Assembly: GCA_033980235.1 (NCBI GenBank)
Contig: CM067075.1
Coordinates: 36,280,385-36,344,384, forward strand
DNA from: Diadema setosum
Lineage: Eukaryota; Echinodermata; Echinoidea; Diadematoida; Diadematidae
Direction: 5' to 3'
Length of the DNA: 64,000 nt
The notes below the pieces were generated by a model. That model saw only the letters and a list, made by a program, of their open reading frames with translations. It did no database searches and was not told the origin of the DNA. Shown here piece by piece: positions 1 through 11,399 of the stretch; the first letter of the stretch is position 1; each line of letters opens with the position of its first letter. Both the position numbers and the translations under genes were made by a program.

Positions 1-50
1 TTTAGCCAATCACTAAACCGGTATTTGACTAACCCATTTTATGTTGTACT
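1..50. repeat. Truncated end of the repeat found at 17215-17832
   Basis: The first 45 or so bases (GCCAATCACTAAACCGGTAT, then TTGACTAACCCATTT) match 17781-17815 with few differences. The rest of this copy would lie before the window. Confidence 0.6.
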
Positions 51-1167
51 ATGTACATGTAATACTCCTAGTACTGAATTATACATGTAGTGGCCAAATA
101 CTTCAGTAGTAGGGCCAACCCTGTGTTCAAGCTATTCCATGAAATACTAGTGCGTGGTCACTGCAAACTTCCTCTTAACGGTTCCCTCATCAAACAGTCA
201 TACACAAGTTAGAAAATTGGTTTATTATCAACGAGAGCAGAGAGTAATCAGCTGGAACAAGAGCAGATCAATACTTGCATACAGAATGCATACCTTTCAA
301 AGGCCAACCCATTTAGTGGTCCAGTGACATTTCCTGTGTGAGCAAACAAAATGAAATGAATGTCTACAGGAGTGATGGCAAAGATGTGCGATTTACAGAA
401 AGAAAAGTTGACCCAAATTATACAGAGTAACACTGGAGTAAAGAAATAAATTGAATATACCAGTAAATACTTTTCCTGTGATTAGTATAATAAAATTATT
501 CAAAAGTATTGAGATTTACAAAAATTGTCCAGTTTGAAAGGTTGTAGGATACAATGTACGTGTGGTTGTGTCAGCCAAAAGCAACAAGGATAGTGCATTG
601 TAGTACAGGTGTGCATTGTCTTTGTGAAGTTCATCCTTGCGGTTCTCAAACAAATGGTATAAAATGCGTTCACAAAATTTGCATTGACTAGTTAATCTAC
701 AATGTACAAGTGTAGGTTAGGTACACACTGTAACACTCTGTTACATTTCATATCCTACTTCGTCAGCAAGATCAGTTTCTTGATACTTTACAATGTAAGT
801 GACATCTTTCAGTATGAAAGTTTTACTGAATTGCTGTATCAAATTACATACAATGTTTGTACAAAATATGGCCAAAGCTACAGTATCACTGCAATCTGTA
901 TTAAAATTACAATGTATGACATGTTGAAATTTGATCTTCCTGTTGGTACCACTATTTGGTAATGGAGGAAAATTCTTTGGGAGCTGTTGTGCAATCAATC
1001 TACAATTGTAACTTAACATTGTGTAAAGTGCATTGTAGGCCTATATTGTACGTTTTCAGTGTTTTTTAATGCAATTCTTTACGGATGCTGTATGTACATT
1101 GTTGTTTCCAATTCTTTAAATCTTGTTAGTGAGTTGACATGCCATGTTCGAATGTTTCAATGGTTAA

Positions 1168-1168
<1 letters not shown>

Positions 1169-1211
<43 letters not shown>
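1169..1211. repeat. (GT)n microsatellite
   Basis: About 21 uninterrupted TG/GT units. The Cys-Val runs it encodes are not protein. Confidence 0.97.
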
Positions 1212-1213
<2 letters not shown>

Positions 1214-2063
1214 CATTCCTCTCCTTGTGCTGTGCATTTCTCTCCACAAAAAATTCTCTGTCTCCCTTTTAAGCACTACACTTTTACAAAGAGAGCAAAG
1301 TACAATGTAAATAGTTTCCAGCACTCGGCAACACAGTGCAATGGTGGAAGTTTGCATGAATGAAGTCACAGAACCCTTGAGCATTCTTCCATGGGCCAGT
1401 AAATAGTGATTGCCCCTTCTGTCTCAGCCACCCCCTTATTTGGATTACCACTTTACTGCAAAGTGCTGTCATATGTAGTCCTGGTAAATACCACTTTCTC
1501 TAGTATGATCACTGAGTAACAAATCAGGTGATTAGCCCCAAGGTGTGAGGGGAATCTGCATGAAAGCCACTGACGATGCAAACCCGTGTTTTGTCACTTC
1601 AAGATGGTCAGTTTCTGTATTTCTTCTGTTTGTTGAATCCCGGGCAAAGCGAGCAAGAAATCATGTTTTAGGGGCTGGTTTGTGGTGGTAGGGACCATGT
1701 GCCATCCACAGATAAAATTTTTTGAAAATTAGAGTTAAAGTGAAGAAGTATACCTGATGCCATAATAGCATAATCCATAAGGCAGGATTTTGATTAAATG
1801 TAGCTCTTTCCTAAGATTAGCCGAGCTGGGATGGCCTAGTAATAGGTCACGCTGCCCTGACAAACTCAGTTATGTCTGTGCAATGTGAACACACATGCAC
1901 AGTACAGTCCACCAGTCAGGGAGGTCAAGTTTGTGACTCTCATCATTGAAAGTGGATTGTTGTGTGGACTGTGCCAGTGATAATGATTTGATTGATTTGT
2001 GATCTGCAAGTCACGTCACACATGTGCTACTGTATGCCTACCCTGTGAAAACAAGACGGATAG

Positions 2064-2206
2064 ATAAATGAATGAATGAATGAATACATACATTGTAAAT
2101 AAATAAATGAATTAATGAATAAATACATACATACATACATACATACATACATACATAAGTAAATGAATGAATGAATAAATGAATAAATAAATAAATAAAT
2201 AGATAA
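2064..2206. repeat. Compound tetranucleotide microsatellite
   Basis: Runs of GAAT, AAAT, CATA and again AATG/AAAT units in succession, with slight interruption. Confidence 0.95.
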
Positions 2207-2721
2207 AGTGAAATTGTACAATTGTATGATGTGCCTTTCTGAAAGCTCTCAATCTGGAAGTGCTCACAACGTGACCCAAAACTCTCTATCATTTACAAAT
2301 GTGAATGGGGCAGATGTTTGGTCATTTAACATTGTCTTGCAAAATCAACCTTTTTTTTCCTGAAATCCAAACCTGATTTAGCCTCTTGTTACTTGCTGTA
2401 TGCTTGACAAGGAGTTATGAATCCACTAAATTGAACAGTATTCAGGTTCAGTGGCCTCCAGTGGTTGCACAAGTTAGAACATGAATTCTGCATGCCCTGC
2501 AACCTGCCTTGGCGAATTGCTCGCTGTTCCACCTGGGTTTGTCCCACCTTGAGATTTATGGATGGATCAGCAATTTGTCATTTACATGAGACAGCAAGTT
2601 ATTTCTGAAAGCTACTAATCCATCTGACTCCTACTGATTAGAAGAGCTAGGGCCTAGCTGATGAAGGATTCCTTTGCTCTTCTTTTTCATAGATCATGTA
2701 AAATTTTGTGGAGAGCTTTAA

Positions 2722-3279
2722 AGGGAAGATAAACCCCAAGAGCAATGTGGATTGAGTGAAAGCAGCAACATTAGTAGAACACATCACTGAAAGTTTGAAG
2801 AAAATCGGACAATCGATGCAAAAGTTATGAATTTTTAAAGTTTTGGTGTTGGAACCGCTGGATGAGGAGACTACTAGAGGTTATGACGTATGAGTGGACA
2901 ACAATACCAAGAAAATATAAAGAAAATTCTACAAAAATCCATTTTTCATGAAAATTACAAATTCCATCAACTTGATATTGACATATGTTAAGGGTAGCAG
3001 TTATTCCCCCTGCTTTCTGAAAGAGGTTGGTCCATTGCTCTTTCACGATTCTAGAAAAGTGAATTTTTGTTGAATTTCCTTTATATTTTCTTTGTATTGT
3101 TGTCCACTCATACGTCATATCCTCTAGTAGTCTCCTCATCCAGCGGTTCCAACACCAAAACTTTAAAAATTCATAACTTTTGCATCGATTGTTCGATTTT
3201 CCTCAAACTTTCACTCATGTGTTCTACTAATGTTCCTGCTTTCACTCAATCCACATTGCTCTTGGGGTTTATCTTCCCT
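2722..3279. mobile_element. Foldback MITE, family A copy 1 (TTAA-flanked)
   Basis: The 558 bp element starts AGGGAAGATAAACCCCAAG and ends with its inverted complement. The two arms of roughly 200 bases or more pair around a centre near 3000. TTAA lies on both sides (2718-2721 and 3280-3283). Copies 2 and 3 have exactly the same length. No transposase is encoded. TTAA targets are typical of piggyBac and a few other superfamilies, so the class assignment is an inference. Confidence 0.88.
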
Positions 3280-3283
3280 TTAA

Positions 3284-4437
3284 TAGCAAATATATCACAG
3301 AAACTTCTGTGAATCCAACAATCATATGAGAGACTTTATAAAATCATACAGTGTAGTAAATGGCTAGAAGGCAAGTGTTTACAAGAGTACATTTATACCA
3401 AATTTATGTTGAAATAAATTATATAATTATGAAACATTCTTCCAACTTGTATCATTGGACAACTCTTATTACCAACTTCATGAATTTTCTTTTAAAATCA
3501 CCAGTTTGTGAAATTGATGTATAGGCCTACAAGCAGTTATGCTCAACTGAAATAAAAAGAGAGATTTTGAAAAGTGGCAATATGCTGATTTTGTCCAGTT
3601 TCAGATCTGCATCACAATATGCAAGTAGAATTAAGAAATAATTCTGAACTCTGTGGCAGAATTTTTTAAAATCAGTTTAGGCAAATATTTTAAAAGATTA
3701 GAGAGCTCTATGTTATCTTATGTACATATTTCATACATTTTATGAGAAGGTAAACACAAACATATCACCTAAATGAGTGCCATGCATACCCATCTCGCTC
3801 TAGCCTTAGAGGCACACATGTAATGCTTCCCTTGTCTCAGTTATCTATTTTTAGCTTGGACAAGTGGATGTTGTGAAGTGAGTTGCAGGATTTGTTTGTG
3901 GAGGAAGTTGTGTGGGGTGAGAGAGGGCGGATGTTTACGCTGTTTCAGCACACAAAGTCAGGATTGTTTGTAGAACTTGTCAGAGGCTGCAGGTGAAAAC
4001 ATAACCATATCATGAATGTTGTTTAGGACTGTGTGTAGTTACATGAACAATGAGGAAAATATTAGTATACCCCTTGAATTGGATGACAAGCTACCATAGC
4101 AACAATTATAAAGCTGTAGATGAATTGATTGATCACTACTCTCAATGCACTACTATGAATACAGTGCCGGAAATTTGTGTGGACTACATTGTAGATACAG
4201 TGCCATGGAGCTGCCAATACAACACGGTGTGTTGTATGTGATAGTACATGTGTACACAGACCAGTGACACCTTGAGTAGCCTGCATTGCCATCGATTCTA
4301 GACTGCTTGTTAATGTGACAGTAAGAGGGGGTAAAAACAGAAGAGTACAAAATCTAGCCTGGCTTCGCAAACCAAAATTGCAATATTATTTGAAGAATGC
4401 TGCTTTCTTGGCCATTGTTGTGTTTTACAAACACTTT
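3284..4437. other. No recognised gene or repeat
   Basis: AT-rich sequence with no coding signal, tandem repeat or terminal inverted repeat that I could identify. Confidence 0.45.
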
Positions 4438-4760
4438 GGCCCGAATTCACGAAGGTGGTACAAATGAAACCATGGTTTAAACCATGGACAAAAACCATGG
4501 AGCGCCAAGTGTCCCATGGAATATTTCGTTACGAAATTGGTCATTTCGTCGACAAAATGACAGTTTCGTTAACGAAACAATCATTTCGTGGACAAAATGT
4601 TCCTTTAGTTACAAAATGTCATTTCGTTACAAAATAATCATTTCATGGACGAAATGACCGATTTCGTAACGAAATATTCCAAGCGACACTTGGCGCTCCA
4701 TGGTTTTTGTCCATGGTTTAAACCATGGTTTCATTTGTACCACCTTCGTGAATTCGGGCC
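4438..4760. mobile_element. Near-perfect hairpin element with ATTTCGT repeats
   Basis: A 323 bp palindrome. It begins GGCCCGAATTCACGAAGGTG and ends with its complement. Arms include CCATGGTTTAAACCATGG, itself a palindrome, and GGAGCGCCAAGTGTC. The centre holds repeated TTTCGT/ACGAAA units. TTT flanks both ends, a possible 3-base target duplication. No protein is coded. Confidence 0.85.
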
Positions 4761-5122
4761 TTTGTGTGTATCATTCAACTATGATAATGTGTGGACAAAC
4801 AGGTAATATTGAGTGTGGAGGAGAGGTTGAATCATGTCATACCATCCAAGACAGTCTTCATGTATATACAGTAATCGGTGCTAACACTACAAATTTGACA
4901 TGTAGTTTTTGTGTGCTCTACCATCTCACAGAGTCGACAAAGCTGAAAGATCTGTACTTACATTGTACGCTGGTTCTAAATTAATTTGGTGGTGATCCCT
5001 ATTGTGAATACATGTGTACGTAGATTATGTATATATTGCAGCCTTTGCTTGTACGTTGTTTTCGCATGCACCTGTGACATCCTCCGCCGGCTTAATGGCA
5101 ATGATTTGTTGAATAAAGATAC

Positions 5123-5180
<58 letters not shown>

Positions 5181-5445
5181 TGAAGAGTGACAAAATTTCT
5201 ACATTACACACTGTACATACAGTAGAAAGGGAATGTGACATACATGTAGGTAATCCATGGTGTTTTGTTGTGAAGCGGCAGCAGCAATGTGTTGGTTAGA
5301 GGAGAAGAGTTGTCCACTTGGTAAAGTTTGCATTGCACTATGCATTCAGAACAGCAACATGAAGGAGACTATTGTATGAAAAAACAATTTTATTCTCACA
5401 AAACATTTTAGACCTTGTACATACTGTATGTAACAACACATTGAC
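4761..5445. other. No gene; contains an AAT microsatellite
   Basis: Nothing coding was recognised. Sequence just before the AAT run (about 5060-5127) could be the 3' end of a retroelement with an AAT tail, but no domain supports this. Confidence 0.4.
5126..5180. repeat. (AAT)n microsatellite
   Basis: About 18 consecutive AAT/TAA units. Confidence 0.97.
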
Positions 5446-5447
5446 TA

Positions 5448-5656
5448 CTGTAAAAGTGGATATTTTCGCATGACTAATTTTTCGTGCTTGGCCCGGTAAG
5501 AAGAAGTTCGCATGTTTTTAATTCCGCGGAATCAAGACATCATGCACAGGAACATATAGCAAGCAAAAATATTTGTGTGCTTTTATTTTCGCACTAGTTT
5601 CTGGTTGCGTGAAATGCGCGAAAATTTCAACACCGCCAAAGTTTCCACTTTTACAG
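5448..5656. mobile_element. CTGTAAAAGTGG MITE, copy 1
   Basis: A 209 bp element with terminal inverted repeat CTGTAAAAGTGG and TA on both sides. The inside carries TTTTCGC-type words in both orientations. It belongs to the same family as 29937-30129 and 36951-37145. Confidence 0.85.
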
Positions 5657-5658
5657 TA

Positions 5659-7084
5659 TCAGAGTCATGCCACTGGCTTTACACAGTTTTTCTCTATTGG
5701 AACTATTATGGGATGTGTTGCAAAGAATGACCCTGCTTACAAAAAATATTAGTTCAGTTTATTTCAAGTTTGAATAGTACTTTTACATGTATCTACATTA
5801 GCTGAACTTTGAATATGAGATTAGAAATCAATGAATTGTTGATGGGAATAGACGAGGGATAATGTATCCCCATAATTCACATGTTACAACGTTCAAGACA
5901 GTCACCATGATATTGTTCAGTAGGTGTCTCATTGAGTTTGAACAACTCGCCTTTCATGCCTCCTTTCTAAAATAAGTCACACTGGGGACTTTTCAAAAAG
6001 TTGCCTTTTGCAGTCTCATCTATTAAAAACAAGGCACCTAGTTTGTACTCCCATGGTAGTTTGTAACAGACCTGCTGGATTTCAGTCTGCCACACTACTC
6101 TACATACCAGAATGATGAGGTCTGCTGCATTTACTGTCTATAGGATGTGACTGTATGTTAGCCAGCCAGCCCTGTACTATTCAGAGACAGAGACAAAGAT
6201 CCCATCAGAAAGGCAGAGGAAATGGTTGCATCTATGCACCACTGCCTAGCAATGAGTGCAGCTTTCAAGTGAATTAGACTAGATTTGCATCTTGTGAATG
6301 GCTACTGGGTGGGAGAGGGTGTGGATTACAGAGTTTTTATCTATTTTCCTTTTTCTGTGTAGCTAATTGTATAAAGTGTTATTCACTATGACCTTGAGGA
6401 AATGTTACAGTCTGTTAAACATTAGAGTTGCAACTGATTGACAAATTGCCCTACATCGACGTAAATAAGCACTGAATTGATCTGTGTTTTGGTAGTAGCC
6501 ATGATAAAAAATCATGGGCGTAATCAAGGGCAATTTGTCAGTCAGTTGCAATGAAAACATCTCGACGGAAGAAAATCATGAATTTGAACATTAGAGTTGT
6601 TTTAATAGTGTGGCTTGCATTACCATGGAGAAAATGGCTCTGTACATTATCATACAATGTATTACTACCTGAAGCATCATCATAGGAAAGATCTACCTGG
6701 AGAGTAAAAAATCCAATGGCATGAGTGAAATCATTATTACTCCTTCCAATTATTCAAAGCTGAAAAGAAGGTGAGAAAAAATGAAACTCTGTTTGCTAGG
6801 AAGAAGGCAAAGAATGATGATGAAGAATTATGAATCAAGGAGTAAAGAAAAAGTGGGAATACTGTATACAGTAGATAGCTGGAGACCAATAATGTGGTAC
6901 ATAAAGTATGTATGATATTGGTTCCAGCAGAAGGGCATGTTGAATCCTGAAAAGAATGCTCACCAAAGAAATGTTTCATCAACTCACTGAAAATAACTTT
7001 AAGAGTGTACGAAGTAATGCATAGATCTTGTTTTTCTTTATTGTTGTCTTGCCATCTTTACTATTATACTCAACATGATAAACT
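5659..7084. other. No recognised gene or repeat
   Basis: Two short similar segments with ACTGATTGACAAATTGCCCT (about 6428) and its inverted form (about 6526) hint at an old foldback of about 120 bases. Nothing else was recognised. Confidence 0.4.
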
Positions 7085-7088
7085 TTAA

Positions 7089-7471
7089 AGGGACTGTACA
7101 GTACTGGTTGAGGTGGGGATTCATGTTTTGAACATTCTTAAGTGAGATAATAAAAAGCCTCTTATGAAATATGAAAGAGCATATAATTTTAAGAAGGATT
7201 CAACGTTTATTTGATGAAAATTGGTTTTCAAATGGCTGAGATATCCCAAAAAGTGCTAATAATAAAAGGCGACATGTCACAACTTTATTAGGATCTCTTT
7301 GTTTCACCTTGTTTTTGGATATCTCAGTCATTTCAAGACCGATTTTCATCGAATAAACTTTTGATACCCCTTAGAACTGCATGTTCTTTGACATCTCATA
7401 GAGTGGTTTCTGAATATCTTGCAAAATGTTAAAAGCTAAATCCTCACCTCGACCAGAACTGTACACACCCT
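7089..7471. mobile_element. MITE family B copy 1 (TTAA-flanked)
   Basis: A 383 bp element, AGGGACTGTACAGTACTGG to CCAGAACTGTACACACCCT, flanked by TTAA (7085-7088 and 7472-7475). The arms share inverted segments such as GGATATCTCAG. A second copy in the opposite orientation is at 13940-14327. It is non-coding. Confidence 0.87.
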
Positions 7472-7475
7472 TTAA

Positions 7476-7660
7476 AGGGGTGGTATATGGGCTTTTAACT
7501 TTTTGTGAGATACCTAGTACCAAAAACGTTTTATGAAGTAGTACAGAGCATGCCATTCTAAGAGGAATTCAAATTTTAGTTGACAAAGATTGATTTTTTT
7601 TTTAATAGCTTAGGCATCAAAAAAAGTAAAACAGCAATCGTAATAAAAGGTGGTTCCTTC
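7476..7660. mobile_element. Left end of another AGGGG element, right end not found
   Basis: Directly after the right TTAA of the family B copy comes AGGGGTGGTATATGGGCTT, then text similar in style to family B (GAGATACCTAGTACC, ATTCAAATTTTAGTTGACAA). No matching right end was seen, so this is either truncated or a chance resemblance. Confidence 0.4.
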
Positions 7661-8847
7661 AAACAGACTTTTGAACCTTTTGAAACCACTGTACATGAGG
7701 TCTCCGAATAGTTTCTATTCTCCTCTTGATAGTCCTTCATGTCAGCCTGGTGAATTAGACTCTGCCACATCAATTGGCTGATCTCCAAGTTAATCATACC
7801 TTTTTCAAAGAGACTTTCCCAATGAAACTATGTTGGTATGAAATGAAGATATTATGTGATTGCATCCTGGCCAGAGCTGAGGGGACATCAGCAAATATTG
7901 ATTCTTTGCTGCACCTTAGTTTAACCCAGACACAGTGGACCACTAATCCTGTACAGCGGATATTGGTCTTGCTCAATTAAAGCTCCAGTATAGTACTTTT
8001 AGTGACGAAATCATGTCTTTTGGAGCAGATTAGTCTTAACCCTTCAATACTTGAACAGTGTAGATTCCATGCAATGTCAAACTTGTGGTTCTGAATGAAG
8101 CAATGATTTTCATGCTATTTTACACTGATCATGTGTGATCTACATGTGTAATAACAATATAATGTGATATTTGTGCGTGGTAGTAGGGTAGTGCAGGAAT
8201 GATATAAACTAGGCAAAGGAACATAAATGCCCACAGCCTACAATAGAGCATTTACACACACGCACACGCACACACACACACATACACATAAATAAGGGTT
8301 GCCGTAGTGATGGAGATGACTTGGTATGGGGGTGGTCATGTGATTGAAAGGTTTATTTGCACAAAGTCATGTAAGAAGTACATGGTAAAAAAAAAAATCA
8401 AAATGACACTATAAAAACATCATCCAAGGCACATTTTCATTACAATTGCATTTTTAGATCTACAATGTATACTTTACAGATGTCAATTTCTCTGACTGCA
8501 TTTCAAATATACACCATTGTAATATTTTATGTGACAGTCTACTGATGCATTGTACTATAACTCAAATTTGCAGCACAGTTACTGTGTTGCCCCTACTGTG
8601 TATTTGACTGTTTGTTTGTTGATCATATGCTTTTTTCTTCCCCATATAAAGTTTAATGTACTACATGTACAGTGAGACTATCTTTGTACATTGTAGGAAA
8701 CTTGTCTTCACAGAGGGCTGATCAGGTCATTAACATAACCTTGCACCTTAAAGGGATGCAGGCATCACCATCCATGGATGCTCCTTCATTAGTGGCACAT
8801 AAAGAGCTCTTTTTGCAGTTCTACTTCAGTTCTCAGATTCATTGTGA

Positions 8848-8850
<3 letters not shown>

Positions 8851-8882
<32 letters not shown>
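8851..8882. repeat. (GT)n microsatellite
   Basis: About 16 GT units. Confidence 0.95.
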
Positions 8883-8883
<1 letters not shown>

Positions 8884-9879
8884 TTTCAGTGTGAGTACAT
8901 TCAGAGGCAAAAGCAATGACTTCATTTCATCTCTGTTGAAAATGTCTGAGCACTAGGTGATGGCTGGTAGTACGAGGTCTTAAAATATTTTCCACAAGTT
9001 TTCTTGTACTTTTACACATATTGTATCTTTAAGCCATAGTTTCTTCTATCTTGAAATGAGTACTTTGTTTCCACCATTATACAATCTTGGTTGATAAAGT
9101 CCTACTGAATGTAATTTACATGTACATTGTAAATACAAGTGCATGTAGACCGTCAGGGAAGTACACATGTAGTTCACATTACACCTACTTTACTCAGTCG
9201 TATTAGATGACAGTTGCTCTAAACATTGACTTTAGTACATTGTACCTTGTAAAACATTGTGCATTATTGTAAAATACTACATTGTATGTACATGTAGGAC
9301 CACTTGCGTGGTGGCTTGTATAGAAAGATGTATATTTTTCAGTAAAATGTGTTCAACTGAATAATCTTAAAATATGAAGTCCTGGTACACAATCACCTAC
9401 TTTGTTATCCTCCAGAAAATTATGAGATTATGAAATACAAAAATGTCACAAACATGACTGATAGTTCTAAAGTTGACTTCATTTGATTTGATTTGATTTA
9501 ATAGGAAAATTAGGCAGGTTATTGGACAAGTAACTGACTAGTCTTTACAATGTATGCATGGTCATGAATTCTGTGTGCCTCAACACATAGCAAGACATGA
9601 ATGATTCAAGTATCAGTCACACAGACAGGTCCATGTATTAGTCACACAGCATGTACGACTTTCTTGACGTGTATCCCCCTCACTTCATTCTACCAAATCA
9701 TGTACACTTGTATGAATCCACTCATTTTTTTTTTAAGGCTGTCCTTTCAAAGTTTATACTGCACAACATTATGTGTGTATCAATCACACATTTGTATGGC
9801 TTTTTGTGAATAGTATTGAACACTGAGCACATTCCCTGCAATGTACACTTGTCATTTTTTTTTTTTTTGTCTGCTCCTA

Positions 9880-9960
9880 AGAAGAAGAAGAAGGAGAGAG
9901 AGAGAAAAGAAGAAGAAGAAGAAGAAGAAGAAGAAGAAGAAGAAGAAGAAAAAGAAAGAA
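9880..9960. repeat. Purine-rich (GAA)n / (GA)n tract
   Basis: GAA units, then GAGAGA, then about 15 further GAA units, following a T run. The Glu-rich frame is not a gene. Confidence 0.95.
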
Positions 9961-10030
9961 ATTCCTATTGTTCCAATAAAGTGTTGTCAGATTTGACAGA
10001 GGATGAGTAAGGTCATCAGTAGCAGCCATA

Positions 10031-10400
10031 CTGTAAAATGAGGAACAATTGAGGCATGCAACTTTCGTGAATTAGGGCCGACAGGGAATAATTTTCTTGG
10101 TATTGCATAGCAATTTGCTATGCATTTTGGTATGACTGCTATACAAAATGTAATTTCCATAGCAGTTTCATTACATAGACTTGTATACCACTTTGTTGAA
10201 AATGTATATACATCGACAAAAATTGCTATTCAATTTCGTGAAGGAAAATTATTCCCTGAGCTGACAACCTTTTTTGCAGCATGAAACTTTTGCAAATTGG
10301 TGCTGGCATTCTGTGCATTGTGTACACAAAAACTTTTTGTGTATTTTTTTTACTTTTGCAAAAAGTTTCGTGTGCACCTAAATTTCTGGTTTTACAATGT
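10031..10400. mobile_element. CTGTAAAA element (family J) with nested insertion
   Basis: It opens with CTGTAAAATGAGGAACAATT after TA and continues with text related to 41628-41835 (GCAGCATGAAACTTTTGCAA, GGCATTC). The right end near GGTTTTACAATGTA is decayed. The 10083-10257 hairpin sits inside it. Confidence 0.55.
10083..10257. mobile_element. Small hairpin MITE nested in family J copy
   Basis: The terminal inverted repeat AGGGAATAATTTTC is exact over 14 bases. Flanks GGGCCGAC and GAGCTGAC agree at 6 of 8 positions, which would fit an old 8-base duplication. Length is 175 bp. Confidence 0.65.
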
Positions 10401-10716
10401 ACACTCAGTGTTAAGTCATAGATGTAATGTACAAATTGTACTATGTGAACTAAGGAAGGCGGTTAGAGATGCTACACAATGATAGGCCTACTGTCAGATT
10501 GTGACAGTCATTTGTGACAGTATTTGTTTGAAAACTGTTTGACTTCTGTGACATGAAATGCATTGATTGACTTCCATTCATCATACAGACATTACCCAAC
10601 TGCCGAGTGTTGCAGTTGATTGTGGGTTTTCACTTCCTGTCTCAATCATGTATGGTAGGGGGATGTTGGGAATCAATGCCTTGGATGGGAGATGTTGAGA
10701 ATCAATGCCTTGGATG
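10401..10716. other. No gene; short imperfect repeats
   Basis: Contains a doubled phrase (GGGAATCAATGCCTTGGATG near 10670, then GAGAATCAATGCCTTGGATG near 10697). Nothing else was recognised. Confidence 0.4.
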
Positions 10717-10720
10717 TTAA

Positions 10721-11077
10721 AGGGGAAGGCTAGTAACTGATCAGTGGGAATCAGTGGAAATGCTGGGAGATGATTGTTCCAATCCTTATGAGATTCATTC
10801 AAGAGTTCATTGTATATCTATTGTTGTGTGAAAATGATTTGCTTCAGAATGGTCTCATATTCAAGTAATGTGCAGTTTAATGCTTCCAGGTTAGCGTCCC
10901 TGGTCAGTGACGGGGCATTAATCTGCACATTACTTGAATATGAGACCATTCTGAAGCAAATCATTTTCACACAACAATAGATATACAATGAACTCTTGAA
11001 TGAATCCCATAAGGATTTGAACAATCATCTCCCAGCATTTCCACTGATTCCCACTGATCAGTTACTAGCCTTCCCCT
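10721..11077. mobile_element. Palindromic MITE family C (TTAA-flanked)
   Basis: A 357 bp near-perfect palindrome, AGGGGAAGGCTAGTAACTG to its complement, flanked by TTAA at 10717-10720 and 11078-11081. The arms run almost to the centre near 10895. Few arm mismatches suggest a young insertion or ongoing arm conversion. Confidence 0.9.
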
Positions 11078-11081
11078 TTAA

Positions 11082-11399
11082 ACCTCTGACAGAAATATCG
11101 ACCTGGGCACACTTCATTTAGCACTAGCCCAGAGAGATTTTTCACTGACCAGTGGGTTAAATCAATGTACCCCAGTGACTGTGTTCTACATATTGTACCA
11201 CCTAGCCTATTTAAATGTGATTGGATGTTTTCTTTTCATTGTGAGTTTATTTAGGTGTCTGCTGTTGTCATGGGACATTCAGTAAGTTGTGATGGCTGCT
11301 GTGTAGAATCACTGAGGATGCAATGAATTTTATAGAAAATATTTAACATCTTTATTCTCAGACAAACAATGCCTGGAAAAGCTGTCATTTTTATGATAA
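11082..11399. other. No recognised gene or repeat
   Basis: No coding signal or repeat structure was recognised. Confidence 0.4.

Larger units (their letters stand above)
51..2717. other. No recognised gene; microsatellites and short words
   Basis: No exon or conserved domain was seen on either strand. The stretch is rich in TACAATGTA, GCATTGTA and TACATGTA words. It also holds a GT run and a tetranucleotide tract, listed separately. Confidence 0.5.
7661..10028. other. No recognised gene; microsatellites
   Basis: Non-coding as far as I can tell. It contains a CA run (about 8257-8282), a GT run (about 8851-8882), a TTTGA run (9480-9499) and a GAA tract, and many TACATGTA/TACATTGTA words between 9100 and 9300. 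Confidence 0.5.

Noticed and set aside
1059..1384. Cys-Val and His-Thr rich frames
   Set aside because: They read through the GT microsatellite.
1820..1985. Possible tRNA-derived SINE (TGGCCTAGTAATAGG resembling a box A)
   Set aside because: The box B candidate is poor and about 100 bases away, too far for a tRNA promoter; no poly(A) or tail repeat.
8750..9034. TTAA-AGGGATGCAGG as another TTAA element
   Set aside because: No complementary right end; the next suitable TTAA (9029) has unrelated sequence.
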